This document shows positions 16,266-26,994 of a DNA stretch of 64,000 bases, piece after piece. Origin of the DNA: G963667675 sp965249215 (GTDB lineage: Bacteria > Chloroflexota > Dehalococcoidia > Lucifugimonadales > UBA3495); assembly GCA_965249215.1 (NCBI GenBank), contig CBDFLN010000002.1, forward strand, positions 1,550,001-1,614,000, written 5' to 3'. Position numbers and translations under genes: made by a program. The first letter of the stretch is position 1. Every line of letters begins with the position of its first letter. The notes under the pieces are model-generated. The model was not told where the DNA came from. It saw only the letters and a program-made list of their open reading frames with translations, and made no database searches.

Positions 16266-19200
16266 CTACACCTTCGCCGCATCCAACGCCTTCGACATGA
16301 GCGCCTGCGGGTCCGGAAACCGACGTTCCTCCTGCGGGCGCAGGAAGAGCAGCGTCGCCTCCCGCACCAGTTTCCCCGTTGTCTCCGCAACCGCCCAGGC
16401 ATAGAGGCCCAGCTGCACCTCATACTCCGGCCCTAGCTCATGGACCTGCTTGGTAGTGAGTCGGTCCGTCTTGTAGTCGACTATGGTTATCCCGTCCGGC
16501 GCATCGATGAGCAGGTCAATAAAGCCCTCCACTAGCCTGTCACCGAGCTTCGTACTTACAAAGACCTCCCGGTAATAGTTGGCCGAGCCCTGCTTCACGC
16601 TTTCGATCAGGCCCTTCACGGTCTCTGTTGCCAACGCGTTGCGTGACAGCTCAAGGACATCCTTCGCTGCGTCGCCGATGCCCTCCGCCTCCGCTTGGGC
16701 ACGGCAGATGTCCTCAAGCCCCTCGCCGGTAAGCAGGTCGATGCTCTGCAGCACGGCGTGGACAGCGCGCCCAAGGTTCGTCCCGCCACGCCCTCTCCGG
16801 TACGGGATTTCGCCTTCGCCGGCTTCCACCTTCTCCGATATCACGTCTCCTTCCGCGGGAACACTCGGCGGCTGCCCTTTCACCCGCTGTGCGATGCCCG
16901 TAACCGCCTGCGCTTGCTGCCTCGACGCCTTCTCGGTGGTGGATTCACGCTGCGCCTCCCACTGCGCCCGCAGGGCGGCAAAATCGCCACCGGTCGCAGA
17001 TCTCTCCTCCTCCGCCATCGGTTCGTAGGCGCCCGCTGCTTCCACCAACGACTCCCAGTCGAGCTTTTGGAACAGGTCCAAGTGGTCCGCGCAGAACTCC
17101 TCCAGCTTGGCGGCGCGTGTCGTGTCTTTCTTTGCCGCGGGGCGGAATAGGCTCACGACTAGGTGGTCCTTAGCGCGTGTGCATGCCACGTAGGCCAACC
17201 GCACGTCCTCCGCTTCCGCCGCCGCTGATTCCCTGATCCTTGCGGCCTCATACCCCGGCGTAGGGACGTGTATACCACCCGGCAGGGTGAGTTGGATCTC
17301 CGCTTGGCCGGAGGTCCGGTCCACTATCACGTTGTCTACATTGCGATTGGGTGTGCTCCCAAAACCCGTGAGCACCACCACGGGAAACTCCAAGCCCTTG
17401 GCGGCGTGAATCGTCATGATGCGCACGCAGTCCTCGTCCGACTCCGGCGCCGGCGACTCCACCGCTCGCGCCCGCTCCACAACCTGCCGCTCAATCCAGT
17501 CGAGGAAGCCGCGCAGTGAGCTGCCGCCAGCCCGCTGGTACGCCCGCGCCCGCTCCACCACGAAGCGCAGCCGACGCCATCGCTCCCGGGGCCGACGGCG
17601 GTCAAAGGAGAGCTCCATCAGATGTCGCTCCCGGATGAACTCCTCAATCAGCTCGTCCGGAGGCTTCAGCCCGCGCTTTTTGTTGGATTCGCGCAGCACT
17701 GCCAGGGCCTCGGACACCGGGCCCGTGGCGCTGCCGGGGTGCAGGTAGTCGAACCGCCCCCCATCGTCGACGAACTGCAGCAGCTCCACGTCGCTGCAGG
17801 AGAAGGCTGTTGAGCGGAGCGCTGCCACGAGCGCCACTTGGTCGCCCGGGCTATCGATAGCCCGAAGGCAGTTCAGCAGCTGTCGAACGTCTTCCGTGCC
17901 CAGCACGATCGACTCGCTCTCGATGCGATACGGCACGTCCGCGGCCTCCAGCGCCTGCTCCAACGCCTCCAGGTTCGTGCGGCTTGGCAGCAGGAGGCAG
18001 ATGTCCCGGTAGGTGGCGTCCCGCCACTCTCCGGGTTCTTGGCTACGAACTTGCCACCGCTCTTCCTTGATTCGCCGAGCCAGGGCAGCCACCGTCTGAC
18101 CTTCCAGCCGACGGGCGTAGTCCGCGTTCCCGTAGACGCTCTCGCCCACGTAGTAGACGGCGGGCGCCGGGGCCTCCTCCCCCTCCTTCGACACGTCGTG
18201 TGTGGCGACGAGGTCCCTGTACTCGGCCTGCAACTCGCTGCCATCCTCGTTCCGCATCCACTGACTGAAGACGTGGTTCACCCAAGAGATGATGCTCTGC
18301 TGCGATCGGAAGTTCTGCTGCAACGGCGTGCTTTCGTCCACCAGGTGCCTGCGCACGTGCGCCATCGTCACGATGTCCGCACGTCGAAAGCGATAGATGG
18401 ACTGCTTTGGGTCGCCAACCATGAAGAGCTTGCCAGGCGTAGGCGCGATGGCCTGCCAGTCCTTCGACATGTTCCCACCGCGGTCGTCAGGGTCGCCCGC
18501 CAGGAAGAAGGCGATCTCCGCTTGAATGGGGTCCGTGTCCTGGAACTCGTCCACCAGCAGGTGATGGAAGCGGCGCTGAAACCGGCGGCGCGCGTCGGGG
18601 TTGTAACGTAGCATGTCCCGAGCCCAGACGAGAAGGTCATGGAACCCCGCGTGCCCCTCTTCTTTGCGCCGCGCCGACTGGTCGACGACGAACTTGCGCA
18701 CCGCTTCCAACGCAGGCGTGAAGGCTGCGGTGCGCAGCGCGCCGATCTCCTCTAACCGCAAACCCTCAAGCTCCTGGAGCATGTCCTTCAGCAACTTGCA
18801 GGCATTGACCCCCGTCACCACGTCCTTGTCCCAGTCCTTCTGGCTGCCGCTCCTGGTCGAGACCCGCTTCCAACCCAGCAGCCGGACGAGGGCTCGCTCG
18901 TAAGCGCGGTCGTTGCTGTCCGCAGTCGGCAGCCTCTGCGCTAGGGCCACGACATCCGCGGCGTGGTCATACAGGCGATCTCCGCCGCCAATCTTCGAAA
19001 ACTCTCGCAGCCGCTCTATCTCCGTGACCGCCTCCGCCAGCCTGTTCCCGATGGTCAGCGTGGGCTCAGGCGCCTCTGCAATGGATGCGTCGGCCACCAG
19101 GTCATAGTCGTCGTTGAGCGCCGAGGCAACCCGGCGCAGTTGGTCCAGATTCAGCCCCAGGTGCAGCGCCCGCGCCAGCTTGGGGCCAAGCTCCACCGAC

Positions 19201-19664
19201 TCAAGCGATTCATCCAGCCACTGGTCCCATTCTTGCTGGAAGCGCAGGTCCGCCTCGATTGGGTCAAGCATCTCGAAGCCCGGTGGCAGGCCCGCCTCCA
19301 GCGGCAGCTCGCGCAACAGCGACTGCGCGAAGCTGTGCAGCGTCTGGATCAACGCGGCGTCCATTTCCGACACGGCCCGCCGGCACCGGTCGCGTGAGCC
19401 CTCATCGAGGCTTTCGTCCTCAGCCGCGTACTCGAGGTCACGGCGGACCCGGTCCCGCAGTTCAGCGGCAGCGGCCTCGGTGAAGGTAATCGCGGCCAGT
19501 CCCGCCATCTCCGCAGCGCCCGAGGCGATCAGCGTCACTATGCGGCCCACCAGAGCGGTGGTCTTTCCCGTCCCTGCTCCAGCCTCGACAAAGAGGTTCT
19601 CGTCCAGGCTCTGTTGGATTCGGTCGCGGTGCTGCTGGTCCGCTGGCTGGACATGCTGCATCAT
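16266..19664 (-). CDS. addA: AddA-type helicase-nuclease subunit
   Basis: A 1132-residue UvrD/Rep superfamily 1 helicase fused to a RecB-type nuclease. Walker A AGAGTGKTT is near residues 28-36, followed by ITFTEAAAAEL and the DEFQDTDPIQ motif. The C-terminal nuclease has VEGFIDLLID and IVDYKTDR (about residues 1040-1065). With AddB it should form the double-strand-break resection complex that loads RecA and degrades foreign linear DNA. The ATG at 19664 was chosen because it overlaps the addB stop (ATGA); upstream in-frame codons lie inside addB. It is full length. Confidence 0.93.
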   Translation of the reverse strand: MMQHVQPADQQHRDRIQQSLDENLFVEAGAGTGKTTALVGRIVTLIASGAAEMAGLAAITFTEAAAAELRDRVRRDLEYAAEDESLDEGSRDRCRRAVSEMDAALIQTLHSFAQSLLRELPLEAGLPPGFEMLDPIEADLRFQQEWDQWLDESLESVELGPKLARALHLGLNLDQLRRVASALNDDYDLVADASIAEAPEPTLTIGNRLAEAVTEIERLREFSKIGGGDRLYDHAADVVALAQRLPTADSNDRAYERALVRLLGWKRVSTRSGSQKDWDKDVVTGVNACKLLKDMLQELEGLRLEEIGALRTAAFTPALEAVRKFVVDQSARRKEEGHAGFHDLLVWARDMLRYNPDARRRFQRRFHHLLVDEFQDTDPIQAEIAFFLAGDPDDRGGNMSKDWQAIAPTPGKLFMVGDPKQSIYRFRRADIVTMAHVRRHLVDESTPLQQNFRSQQSIISWVNHVFSQWMRNEDGSELQAEYRDLVATHDVSKEGEEAPAPAVYYVGESVYGNADYARRLEGQTVAALARRIKEERWQVRSQEPGEWRDATYRDICLLLPSRTNLEALEQALEAADVPYRIESESIVLGTEDVRQLLNCLRAIDSPGDQVALVAALRSTAFSCSDVELLQFVDDGGRFDYLHPGSATGPVSEALAVLRESNKKRGLKPPDELIEEFIRERHLMELSFDRRRPRERWRRLRFVVERARAYQRAGGSSLRGFLDWIERQVVERARAVESPAPESDEDCVRIMTIHAAKGLEFPVVVLTGFGSTPNRNVDNVIVDRTSGQAEIQLTLPGGIHVPTPGYEAARIRESAAAEAEDVRLAYVACTRAKDHLVVSLFRPAAKKDTTRAAKLEEFCADHLDLFQKLDWESLVEAAGAYEPMAEEERSATGGDFAALRAQWEAQRESTTEKASRQQAQAVTGIAQRVKGQPPSVPAEGDVISEKVEAGEGEIPYRRGRGGTNLGRAVHAVLQSIDLLTGEGLEDICRAQAEAEGIGDAAKDVLELSRNALATETVKGLIESVKQGSANYYREVFVSTKLGDRLVEGFIDLLIDAPDGITIVDYKTDRLTTKQVHELGPEYEVQLGLYAWAVAETTGKLVREATLLFLRPQEERRFPDPQALMSKALDAAKV

Positions 19665-22600
19665 CCCGCGTCCTCTTCCGCATCGGCGTCGAGGGCGCCA
19701 CCGCTGAGCATTTTGTAGGCAGCGACCTGCGGCGAGTCGACCTTGCGCGCCCACAACGCCAGCTTGTTGGTGGGGCAGATGCGCTGGAAGTCGCAGTAGC
19801 GGCAGTTTTCGGGTCCGCCGAAGCCGGGCGGGCCTGGGTTCGCCGGGAAGATGCCGCCCCGCACACCCTCCGCGATGGCCTGTACCATATGCCTGAACTG
19901 CGCCTCAATGGCGTCGAGGGTAACGGGAACGCGAATGTATCCGCCGTTAGCAGAAATGAACCAATACTCGGCGCGCAGGGCCGCATCCGGCAGCAGCGTC
20001 TCCCGCACTGCAAGCGCGTACACGGGCAGCTGCAGCCGTTTCCCCGCCATCAGGGGATCGTCCTCCATCTTCCGGTATTGCCGGGAAGAGCCTGTCTTGT
20101 AGTCCATCACCACAGCTCGACGGCCGTCCTGTGCCACATCCACGCGGTCGATGAAACCCCGGAAGCGGACCTCGCCGCCGTCCGGCAGCGCCAATGCCAC
20201 CGGCGGCCCGCCGAAGCCGAACGCGTACTCGGAGTGACGGGGTTGCATCCCCTCGTCTGCCCGGTACTGCTCGTCGTCATCCAGGAACCTCTCCAGGTCC
20301 TGCAGGATGTCCTCCTGCGCCACCTCCCACAACACGCGGCGCCCCGTCACGCCCCTTCGCTCCGCCTCTCGGAACTCCTCTTGGGCGATCTCCCGGAGCC
20401 GTTCCCGCTGCAAGAGTGTCCAGCCCTCGCGAGGCGAGGGGGCCCCTGCGTCCATCGCCTCCTTGATGAATTGCTCCAAGATGGCGTGGACCAGGCTGCC
20501 CCGTTCCAGCGGGGAGATGGTCAGCACGTCTTCCGGCGTTTCCCATGCTGACAGGTTGAGCACGTTGCCCAGGAAGTGGCGGTATGGGCAGGTGGCCCAT
20601 GACTCCAACCGCGTCGGTGACATGACCTGCGAGAGCGATCCGCCGAGCCGTTCGCTGCTGCCCGCGATCCCGCCCACGAACCCGTCCCACTCGGTAAGCC
20701 CGTTCGTTGCGCGTGCCCGGTCCATCGCGAGCGCCCGGCCCAGAGGGCCGCCGTCCGAGGCCAGCGGGTGCCAGCGCAGGCGAGATCCTGTCCTCTGCCA
20801 TCGCGCAAGGGCCAGCACGTCGTACTCGTGGCCGTCTGCGGCGCGTCCACCCTCTGCCAGCCGCAGCGCGTCCTCCATTGATTCGATGACCGTCAGCCAT
20901 GGAGCATCGTAGATGTGCAGCCGCTCCGATGAGACGCGTTCACCTGCGAGTGTCGAGGCTGCCTCAAGCAGCCAGGGCGAGGGGTATTGCGCCCGCCGCG
21001 TCACAGGATCGACCCGTGAATACGAGAGCCGTCGCCGATCCCCGCCTGCGAGGGCGGCCAGATAGTCGCGCTGCTCGTGCAATTGGGCCTCCCGTCGAAG
21101 GGGCAGGGCACCCATCAGCACCTGAGCGCGCACGTACTCCGGCAGCAGCGGGTCCTCGCCGCTCCGGGCCGGGTAGTCGCCCTCCGACATCCCCAGGAGC
21201 CATACGGTGTCGAATTCCATTCCCGTCGCGGCCCCAAGCCCTGCCACGAACACGCCCGTTCCAGTGGCGCCACTCCGGCCCATGTATGCCGAGAGCGCAT
21301 GATCAAGCGCTTGCTGAAACCCTTCCAGCGTCGTAGCCGGTTCAACCGCGTCCAGCTTGCCGAGTTCCTCAAGCGCCGACTCCACACGCCCAAGCGCGTC
21401 CTGCTGTTGCGCCGGCCAGTCGTTCTTCCCCTGGCCGTACCGGTCTATGGCGTGCTTGGCCCACTTGGCAAAGGCGCTCCAAGGGCTGCCGTCCGCGGGG
21501 GGCTTGTCCTGCGCCAAATGCTCTACAAGCGCCAACAACCTCTCAGCACAGGCAATTGCCTCGACATAGCCCATCGACTGGGCTTCCGTCAGGTCACCCC
21601 GCGCCTCTGCCCCCTGGCGACGCCGCGCCACACTTGCGGTCAGGCCGTGGAGCCGGTCCTTCCACTGCTCCAAGCCGCGCACGACGCCCGCTTCTCGCGA
21701 CAGGCCCTCCCAACGCTGCAGCTCGCTGGACGCTGACCGGTTGCTCGCGGCGTTCCACACTGGCGCGTCCGCCAGCCACCGCATCAGAGCGGCACGGCTA
21801 AAGTCTTCCCTGATGACGTCCAGCATCCCCGTAAGCAGCCGCCCCGGAACGGAGTCCTGCGGTGGCGACGGGTCCGGGCCCGCCACCGGGATACCGGCAA
21901 AGCCCAGCTCCATCCGAAGTTGAAAGGCGTAGGGGTCCGGCCGCCGGTAGAGGGCCGCCATGCGGTGAAATGGCACGCCCGCTTCCGCCCGCTGGAACAT
22001 GTCGCGCACCGCCTGTCGCACCTCCTCACGCGCGTCCGGGGCAGATACGATGGACTCCGGCCTCACGTCCAGGTCCGCTGAGCCGTCAGCACTCGCTTCA
22101 CCGAACTGCTTCCACCACGCGCCCTCGACGTCGTCGACGCCAGCCTCGCCGGTCCGCCCCACCACGAGGCCGCACGGCGCAGCATCCGACAGCGCCGTCA
22201 GCAGCACGGTCTCACCCGGCGATGGCCGTGTCAGGAGAAAAAACACCAGCGCCCCCACGTCCTGCAGCGCCGGCTGCCCTCGTCCCGAGCGCACAGCCTC
22301 CGCCGCAGCCCAAGCCTCGTCTTCAGGCCCGTAGTACTCGGCGGTCCGCTCCCGGAATCGGCGGTACAACTCGACGGTTGCCTGCCGCAGCGGACCCTCC
22401 GCCCCCAGCGTGTCGAGCTGACTCTCCGTCAGGCGCACCAGTTCTTTGAACGCAGCCTGCAGCGATTCGTGCAACGTGGCGTGCCCCGCCACGCTGCCGA
22501 GCGGTTCCTTCCCCACCACCTCCATCGCCACTGTGCGGATAACAGCCATCTCCGCCGCCGCGGACAGCGGCCGCCGTCGCTGCGACGCCATGGTCGGCGC

Positions 22601-22813
22601 TCCCAGCTGTTCGGCCAAGCGTGCCAGGGCCATAAAGCCTACGTTGAGGAGCCCGCCGTCACCGGACAGGATCCGGCGGAGGCCGATGCCCGCGTAGGTG
22701 TTCGGCGGCACGATGGTCACCGGCGCAAGCGGGTTGCCCGCCTTGGCCTCGGCAACCAACGTCTGCAGCCGCTCCCGCGCAGCTCTGCCAAATGGTTCCA
22801 AATACACTTGCAC
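19661..22813 (-). CDS. addB: AddB-type nuclease subunit with Fe-S cysteines
   Basis: A 1050-residue partner of AddA. The N-terminal half resembles an inactivated helicase. The C-terminal PD-(D/E)XK nuclease has FIDRVDV and VVMDYKTGS (about residues 885-905). Four cysteines, one in ATCPYRHFL (about 735) and three in CRYCDFQRIC (about 1000), match the 4Fe-4S staple of AddB nucleases. The GTG at 22813 follows AAGGAAG at good spacing. It is the first gene of the pair and is translationally coupled to addA. Confidence 0.92.
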   Translation of the reverse strand: MQVYLEPFGRAARERLQTLVAEAKAGNPLAPVTIVPPNTYAGIGLRRILSGDGGLLNVGFMALARLAEQLGAPTMASQRRRPLSAAAEMAVIRTVAMEVVGKEPLGSVAGHATLHESLQAAFKELVRLTESQLDTLGAEGPLRQATVELYRRFRERTAEYYGPEDEAWAAAEAVRSGRGQPALQDVGALVFFLLTRPSPGETVLLTALSDAAPCGLVVGRTGEAGVDDVEGAWWKQFGEASADGSADLDVRPESIVSAPDAREEVRQAVRDMFQRAEAGVPFHRMAALYRRPDPYAFQLRMELGFAGIPVAGPDPSPPQDSVPGRLLTGMLDVIREDFSRAALMRWLADAPVWNAASNRSASSELQRWEGLSREAGVVRGLEQWKDRLHGLTASVARRRQGAEARGDLTEAQSMGYVEAIACAERLLALVEHLAQDKPPADGSPWSAFAKWAKHAIDRYGQGKNDWPAQQQDALGRVESALEELGKLDAVEPATTLEGFQQALDHALSAYMGRSGATGTGVFVAGLGAATGMEFDTVWLLGMSEGDYPARSGEDPLLPEYVRAQVLMGALPLRREAQLHEQRDYLAALAGGDRRRLSYSRVDPVTRRAQYPSPWLLEAASTLAGERVSSERLHIYDAPWLTVIESMEDALRLAEGGRAADGHEYDVLALARWQRTGSRLRWHPLASDGGPLGRALAMDRARATNGLTEWDGFVGGIAGSSERLGGSLSQVMSPTRLESWATCPYRHFLGNVLNLSAWETPEDVLTISPLERGSLVHAILEQFIKEAMDAGAPSPREGWTLLQRERLREIAQEEFREAERRGVTGRRVLWEVAQEDILQDLERFLDDDEQYRADEGMQPRHSEYAFGFGGPPVALALPDGGEVRFRGFIDRVDVAQDGRRAVVMDYKTGSSRQYRKMEDDPLMAGKRLQLPVYALAVRETLLPDAALRAEYWFISANGGYIRVPVTLDAIEAQFRHMVQAIAEGVRGGIFPANPGPPGFGGPENCRYCDFQRICPTNKLALWARKVDSPQVAAYKMLSGGALDADAEEDAG

Positions 22814-22937
22814 GTATAGCTTCCTTGCAATGACGTCTTTAGTCTGTGGGACGGGACGTAACGCAGCCTAACGACACCTCCACCCAGAGGCGACCGGACA
22901 ATGGGCCTGCTGTGGGTTCTGAGTGGGCGGTAGGCAG

Positions 22938-22971
22938 TACCGTCTTCGAGATTTGGTTGGGGGCGCTGTGA
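22938..22971 (+). repeat. Dispersed 'TCTTCGAGATTTGGTTGGGGG' motif, copy 1
   Basis: In the 234-bp gap between the helicase fragment and addB. It matches 54119-54151 at most positions and more weakly 61781-61810 and 61981-62010. The shared core is ACC(G/A)TCTTCGAGAT then TGGTTGGGGGC and ends in TGTGA or CGTGA. Confidence 0.5.
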
Positions 22972-23047
22972 TCCTTGGAATAGCAGTCCTTACGGGGAGT
23001 TCGAGCCTCTTCGGGTGGTCCGAAACGCCCCCGGAGTTGCATTGATT

Positions 23048-24469
23048 TCAGGCGCTGCAATTGGCCCGCAAAATGCTTTCCGCCAACCGCGGCATTGCTG
23101 CCAAGTCTACGACACTTGTTATCGCATCTTCGTGCAACAAGTCGGGGCTGACGTAGCGGTGAAATTTCTCCGACATGCATTCTTCGAGTCCAGACAGCGA
23201 GATGCGGCTCAAGTCCGGAGGAGATTCCGCAATACCGCGCAGAGCTAATTCAACTGACTTGTCAGTTGATTTGTTTTCCACTTCCAAGAACCCATGGTGA
23301 ACCGAAGCCGTGTAGCCCATATTCCTGAGCAACAGCGCCAGCGTGGTAGTCTTGACGGTGCCCGTCCAGGTGGCTACCAAGGCGCTCTTCTCCCCGAGAC
23401 TGCAAATTGAACGCTTGTTGAGATTGAGGCGTAGAAATTCGGACCTTGCGCCTTCCAGCAGACCTGCAGCCACACTATCAAGATATGCAGGAATTTCCTT
23501 ATCGGCGAGTACGTCCCGCATAGTCTCAATGATTCGGTCATGTACCTGGCCGCCTGTTCCACCAAAGGGAGGCGGACGGCCCGTCCTGTCCTCGGTGACC
23601 TCAATCACACGTTCTTTGCCGTGAACCTGGGTGATGCGCCAGCGCTTACCTGAGAAAATTATCGTCATCTCCGGAACGAAGACGTTTGTCGCGGGCAAGG
23701 AACCAATCTCCCTGCCCCTCGCAACAACCCTGAATTCCTCAACGCTCTGGAACGCGGCGTAGAAGCTGTAATGCTCCACCAGCTTCTCCCCCTGCGGCCC
23801 CAGCATAAGGGTCCCATCCGGTGCCTGTTCGATCAATGCATTTTCCGGCGAACCGAGGTCGCGCAGCAAGTGGGCGAACATTGGTGAACTTACCTTTCTG
23901 AAGGGCCCCGTCCTGCAAAGAACATCGTACAGCGGTTCGGCATTCACCCCTCCCCGTTCTGCGATGACGGAGAGTACCTGATGGCATAGCGTCGATAGAT
24001 GCAACGCCTGGGGAGCAGGGGGCTCACACCACCCCTCTTTCAGGAGCTCCACCATCGCGATGGACCGGACCAGATCCAGGTGAAGACGGTCCAGCGGGTG
24101 GGAGTCGGCTCGAGCCTCCAGTTCAATCGCATACATTCGCAAAACGGCGGATTGCTCCGGCCTTCTGCCGGAGCGTCCCAGCCTCTGCCTCAGCGATGCC
24201 ACTGAAAAAGGCGGTCCTATCTGGGCAACGCATTCGATGTCACCGATGTCGATTCCGAGTTCCAGGGTAGAAGTGCATATAGCGGTGGTTGTGCGCCGCG
24301 TCTTGAGGCTCTTCTCCAGATCGGCCCGGTGCTCACGGGAGAGGTTGGCGTGATGAGGCAGAAAATCTACCGGCACCTTGGCGTTCTCAGACATTTCTCT
24401 AAGGGCGTCGGCGTACCACTCCACGTTCTGCCGGGACCCGGCAAATACGAGGTTGGGTCTTCCCCTAAG
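23048..24469 (-). pseudogene. C-terminal half of a BrxHI/Lhr-like helicase, cut by IS1380
   Basis: Starts at the IS junction with RGRPNLVFAGSRQNVEWYAD. It continues through the second RecA-like domain (CTSTLELGIDIGDIECVAQIGPP, RQRLGRSGRR) and a long Lhr-like C-terminal region to a TGA at 23048. This continues the frame of 26189-26994 exactly: removing the IS and one CTAAG copy gives ..FSRL-RGRPNLVF.. with no frame change. The complete protein would have about 740 residues. Confidence 0.88.
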
Positions 24470-26188
24470 CCCGAATCCACCGAAGGACACCGATGGACGG
24501 CGTGAGGAAAGCGGAAGGGGGATGAGGGAGCTACAGGGGAAATAGCCTGGGTTCCATTTGGGGTAGGGAGGTCGGCGGACGGTCTTCATCGCCGCACAGG
24601 GGCCCCTATGGCCGTCTGCAGGAGCTGCGATGCGCGGGATGGCGAGAGAATACGCAACAGGGAACTCTCTCGGACCGGGCTGGCGCGAGTCTGCGGGGAT
24701 CTTCGGTTGTCCGGTGGGTGGGTCGGTCGCCGACGGTGCCGTCAGGCCGGGAGTGGAATGGCTCGCAGCCGGGCCAAGGCGCGGCTGAACTTCTCAGCCC
24801 AAGGCCAGCGATCCGGAAGATGCAGGGTCAACCGGCGTGCCGAGCGGGTGAGCCGTCCGGCCAGGGAGAAGAACCGCCGCCGGAGGGTCTTGGTGGTGGC
24901 TATCCGCTCTCCCAGACCGATCCGCGCGGTCCAGCGGGCCAGGTTGTGGGCCATCGTCTGGACGGCCAGCCAGGCGCCGTTGGCGGCGAAGCGGCCCGAG
25001 GGGAGATGGTTCAGCCCGACGCCGTACTTGAGGTCGCGTATGGCATTCTCGATCTCGGCGTGGCGGCGATGGTCAGCCTCCAGTTCGAGCAACTCCCCGT
25101 CCCGGTCGGTGATGAACCCGTGATAGCTGTATTTGGCGAAGAGGGCCAACTGGGAACCGGGCGTGGGCTTCACACGCCGGACGATGAGCCGCACCGGCGC
25201 GGCGTCAGGTTCACTCTGGAAGGGAGTGCAGGTGGTCTCGGCCACATCGGCGGCGCCGTCCATCCAGTAGGGAATGGGAGTCCAGGCATCCTCGGGTATC
25301 GTCTCGATGAGATTGCGCAGGCTCTTGTGCTGGCGGATGGTGATGGAGAAGCGGACATCCATCTTGCGGCAGACGGATACCACGCCATGAGTGTAGAACC
25401 CGCTGTCGGCCCGTAGCGTGAGTCGTCCGTTGGCCCCGGCGTAGCGTACCCGCCCCACCGTCTCCCGCAGAAAGTGGGCGGCGCCCCGGGCGGTGTTGGC
25501 GCGGCCCTCGCGCAGCCGGGACATCAGCACGTCGCCGGTGCCGGCGGCGACGGCCAACAGCGGGTGATAGCCCCGCTTGCCGGTATAGCCGTGGTGGCGT
25601 GCGCCCTCCTTGGCCAGTCCGTAGGTCTCGCAGATGGTGGAGTCCAGGTCAATGGTCAGGGGCCCGTCGCCGGGTCCCGCCCCGGCCTGCCAAGCCCGGG
25701 CCAGCAACTCGCGGCTCACCCGGTCGAGTTGACGGACGTGGCCCCACCGGAAGCTGCGCAGGAAGGTGCCCAGGGTGGATGGCGCCTTGACCGTGCCGCC
25801 CAGGGTGCAGGCCGTCCCCCCGGTGCGCAACACATCGGCGTCGTCAATGCAGTCGCCCCCAGCCAGCGCAGACGCCACCAGCGTCATCATCTTGTCGCTC
25901 GTGTTCGCCCGCCCCGGGGCATCGCCCAGGTCGAGGCGCTGCCGGACGAGTTCGGGCAGGCCGAGGTGCCGCGCCAGGGTGGCCGGAAGGAGCAGCCCGG
26001 CATTGGCCACCAAGCGGCGGTCGTCGAAGGTGATTTGGATCCGGTCGGGGTGGTTGCGTGGCAGCATCTATTGGGTGCTCCTTTTCCGGGGTCGGTTTTT
26101 TGCTACAAAACCATTATCCCAGAAGCACAGGAGCACCTTCTTGCCGCTTCAGGACGCTAACCCGACGCCCTCCTTCGGTGGATTCGGG
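24470..26188 (-). mobile_element. IS1380-family element, copy 1 (1719 bp)
   Basis: Bounded by inverted repeats CCCGAATCCACCGAAGGA and flanked by the 5-bp duplication CTAAG (24465-24469 and 26189-26193). It is nearly identical to copies at 40578-42325 and 59433-61151. It splits the helicase of the TerB/BrxD operon. Confidence 0.93.
24742..26067 (-). CDS. IS1380-family transposase
   Basis: A 441-residue DDE transposase. IDLDSTICETYGLAKEG, TLRADSGFYTH and RRHAEIENAIRDLKYGVGL supply Asp, Asp and Glu, and GYTGKRGYHPLLAV is typical of this IS1380 branch. A GGAG lies in the AAAAGGAGCACCCAATAG leader before the ATG. It is intact and differs from the two other copies by only one or two residues. Confidence 0.93.
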   Translation of the reverse strand: MLPRNHPDRIQITFDDRRLVANAGLLLPATLARHLGLPELVRQRLDLGDAPGRANTSDKMMTLVASALAGGDCIDDADVLRTGGTACTLGGTVKAPSTLGTFLRSFRWGHVRQLDRVSRELLARAWQAGAGPGDGPLTIDLDSTICETYGLAKEGARHHGYTGKRGYHPLLAVAAGTGDVLMSRLREGRANTARGAAHFLRETVGRVRYAGANGRLTLRADSGFYTHGVVSVCRKMDVRFSITIRQHKSLRNLIETIPEDAWTPIPYWMDGAADVAETTCTPFQSEPDAAPVRLIVRRVKPTPGSQLALFAKYSYHGFITDRDGELLELEADHRRHAEIENAIRDLKYGVGLNHLPSGRFAANGAWLAVQTMAHNLARWTARIGLGERIATTKTLRRRFFSLAGRLTRSARRLTLHLPDRWPWAEKFSRALARLRAIPLPA

Positions 26189-26994
26189 CTAAGGCGAGAG
26201 AACAGGTGTTTGGTGACTTTCCATGTGGCGGAGTCGTCCCCCTGGTCGGTGTCGCCTCCTTCGGTATAGCCGCGAATCTGAAGTCTGAGCTCGGCTCCGG
26301 CTGCACCGCTCTCAAGGAGGTCCACTGCTTCCGGGTGTCCCGGGCGCAGATATTCACGGACCATTTCCATGTCGCTCAATGTGGCAGACAGGCCCACTCG
26401 TCTGATCTGTCGGCCGACCGCGTGCTCCAGGCGACTGAGAAGGGACCGAAGATGCACGCCCCTTTCGTTGTCCAACAGCGCATGGAGTTCATCGATGATG
26501 ATGGCCCGAGTGCCAATGAACAGGGAGGGAATCTGAAGGCCCCTGAGGACGAACATGGCTTCAAGGGATTCCGGGGTGATAAGAAGTATCCCTTTCGGGT
26601 TGGCCCGGGCGCGGGACTTCACCCCCTGCGAAATATCCCCGTGCCAGGGGTAGACCGGCAGGTCAGTTCGCTTGCATAGATCCTCCATGCGTCCCAGCTG
26701 GTCGTTGATGAGCGCCTTGAGAGGCGCCACGTAGACCAAATCGAATCCTCCCTCTCCCGGCGTTGCCAGCACGGAGGATATGAGCGGAAGAAACGCAGCC
26801 TCGGTCTTGCCCCCTGCGGTGGGAGCTGCGATGATCAAGTCTCTTTCGCCGTCCAGAAGGGTGAATATCGCCCGCTCCTGGACATCGTGCAATTCCCCCC
26901 AACCCCTGTCCCAGATCCAGCGTTGGACCGGTTCGGCGAGTTTGTCGAACGCGTCGGATGGGGATTTGCTAAAGCTTGAAGGATACGAGTTCAT
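26189..26994 (-). pseudogene. N-terminal half of a BrxHI/Lhr-like DEAD-box helicase
   Basis: The first RecA-like domain of a superfamily 2 helicase: Q-like motif (LHDVQERAIFTLL), Walker A APTAGGKTEAA, motif Ib TPESLE, the Walker B form IIIDELHALL, and motif III GLSATL. The ATG at 26994 lies 26 nt inside the preceding ATPase gene, so it was translated as the third member of that operon. It ends at ..HLFSRL where the IS1380 element enters and continues at 24469. Lhr-like helicases paired with BrxD-type ATPases occur in BREX type 2 and TerB-linked defence clusters. Confidence 0.88.
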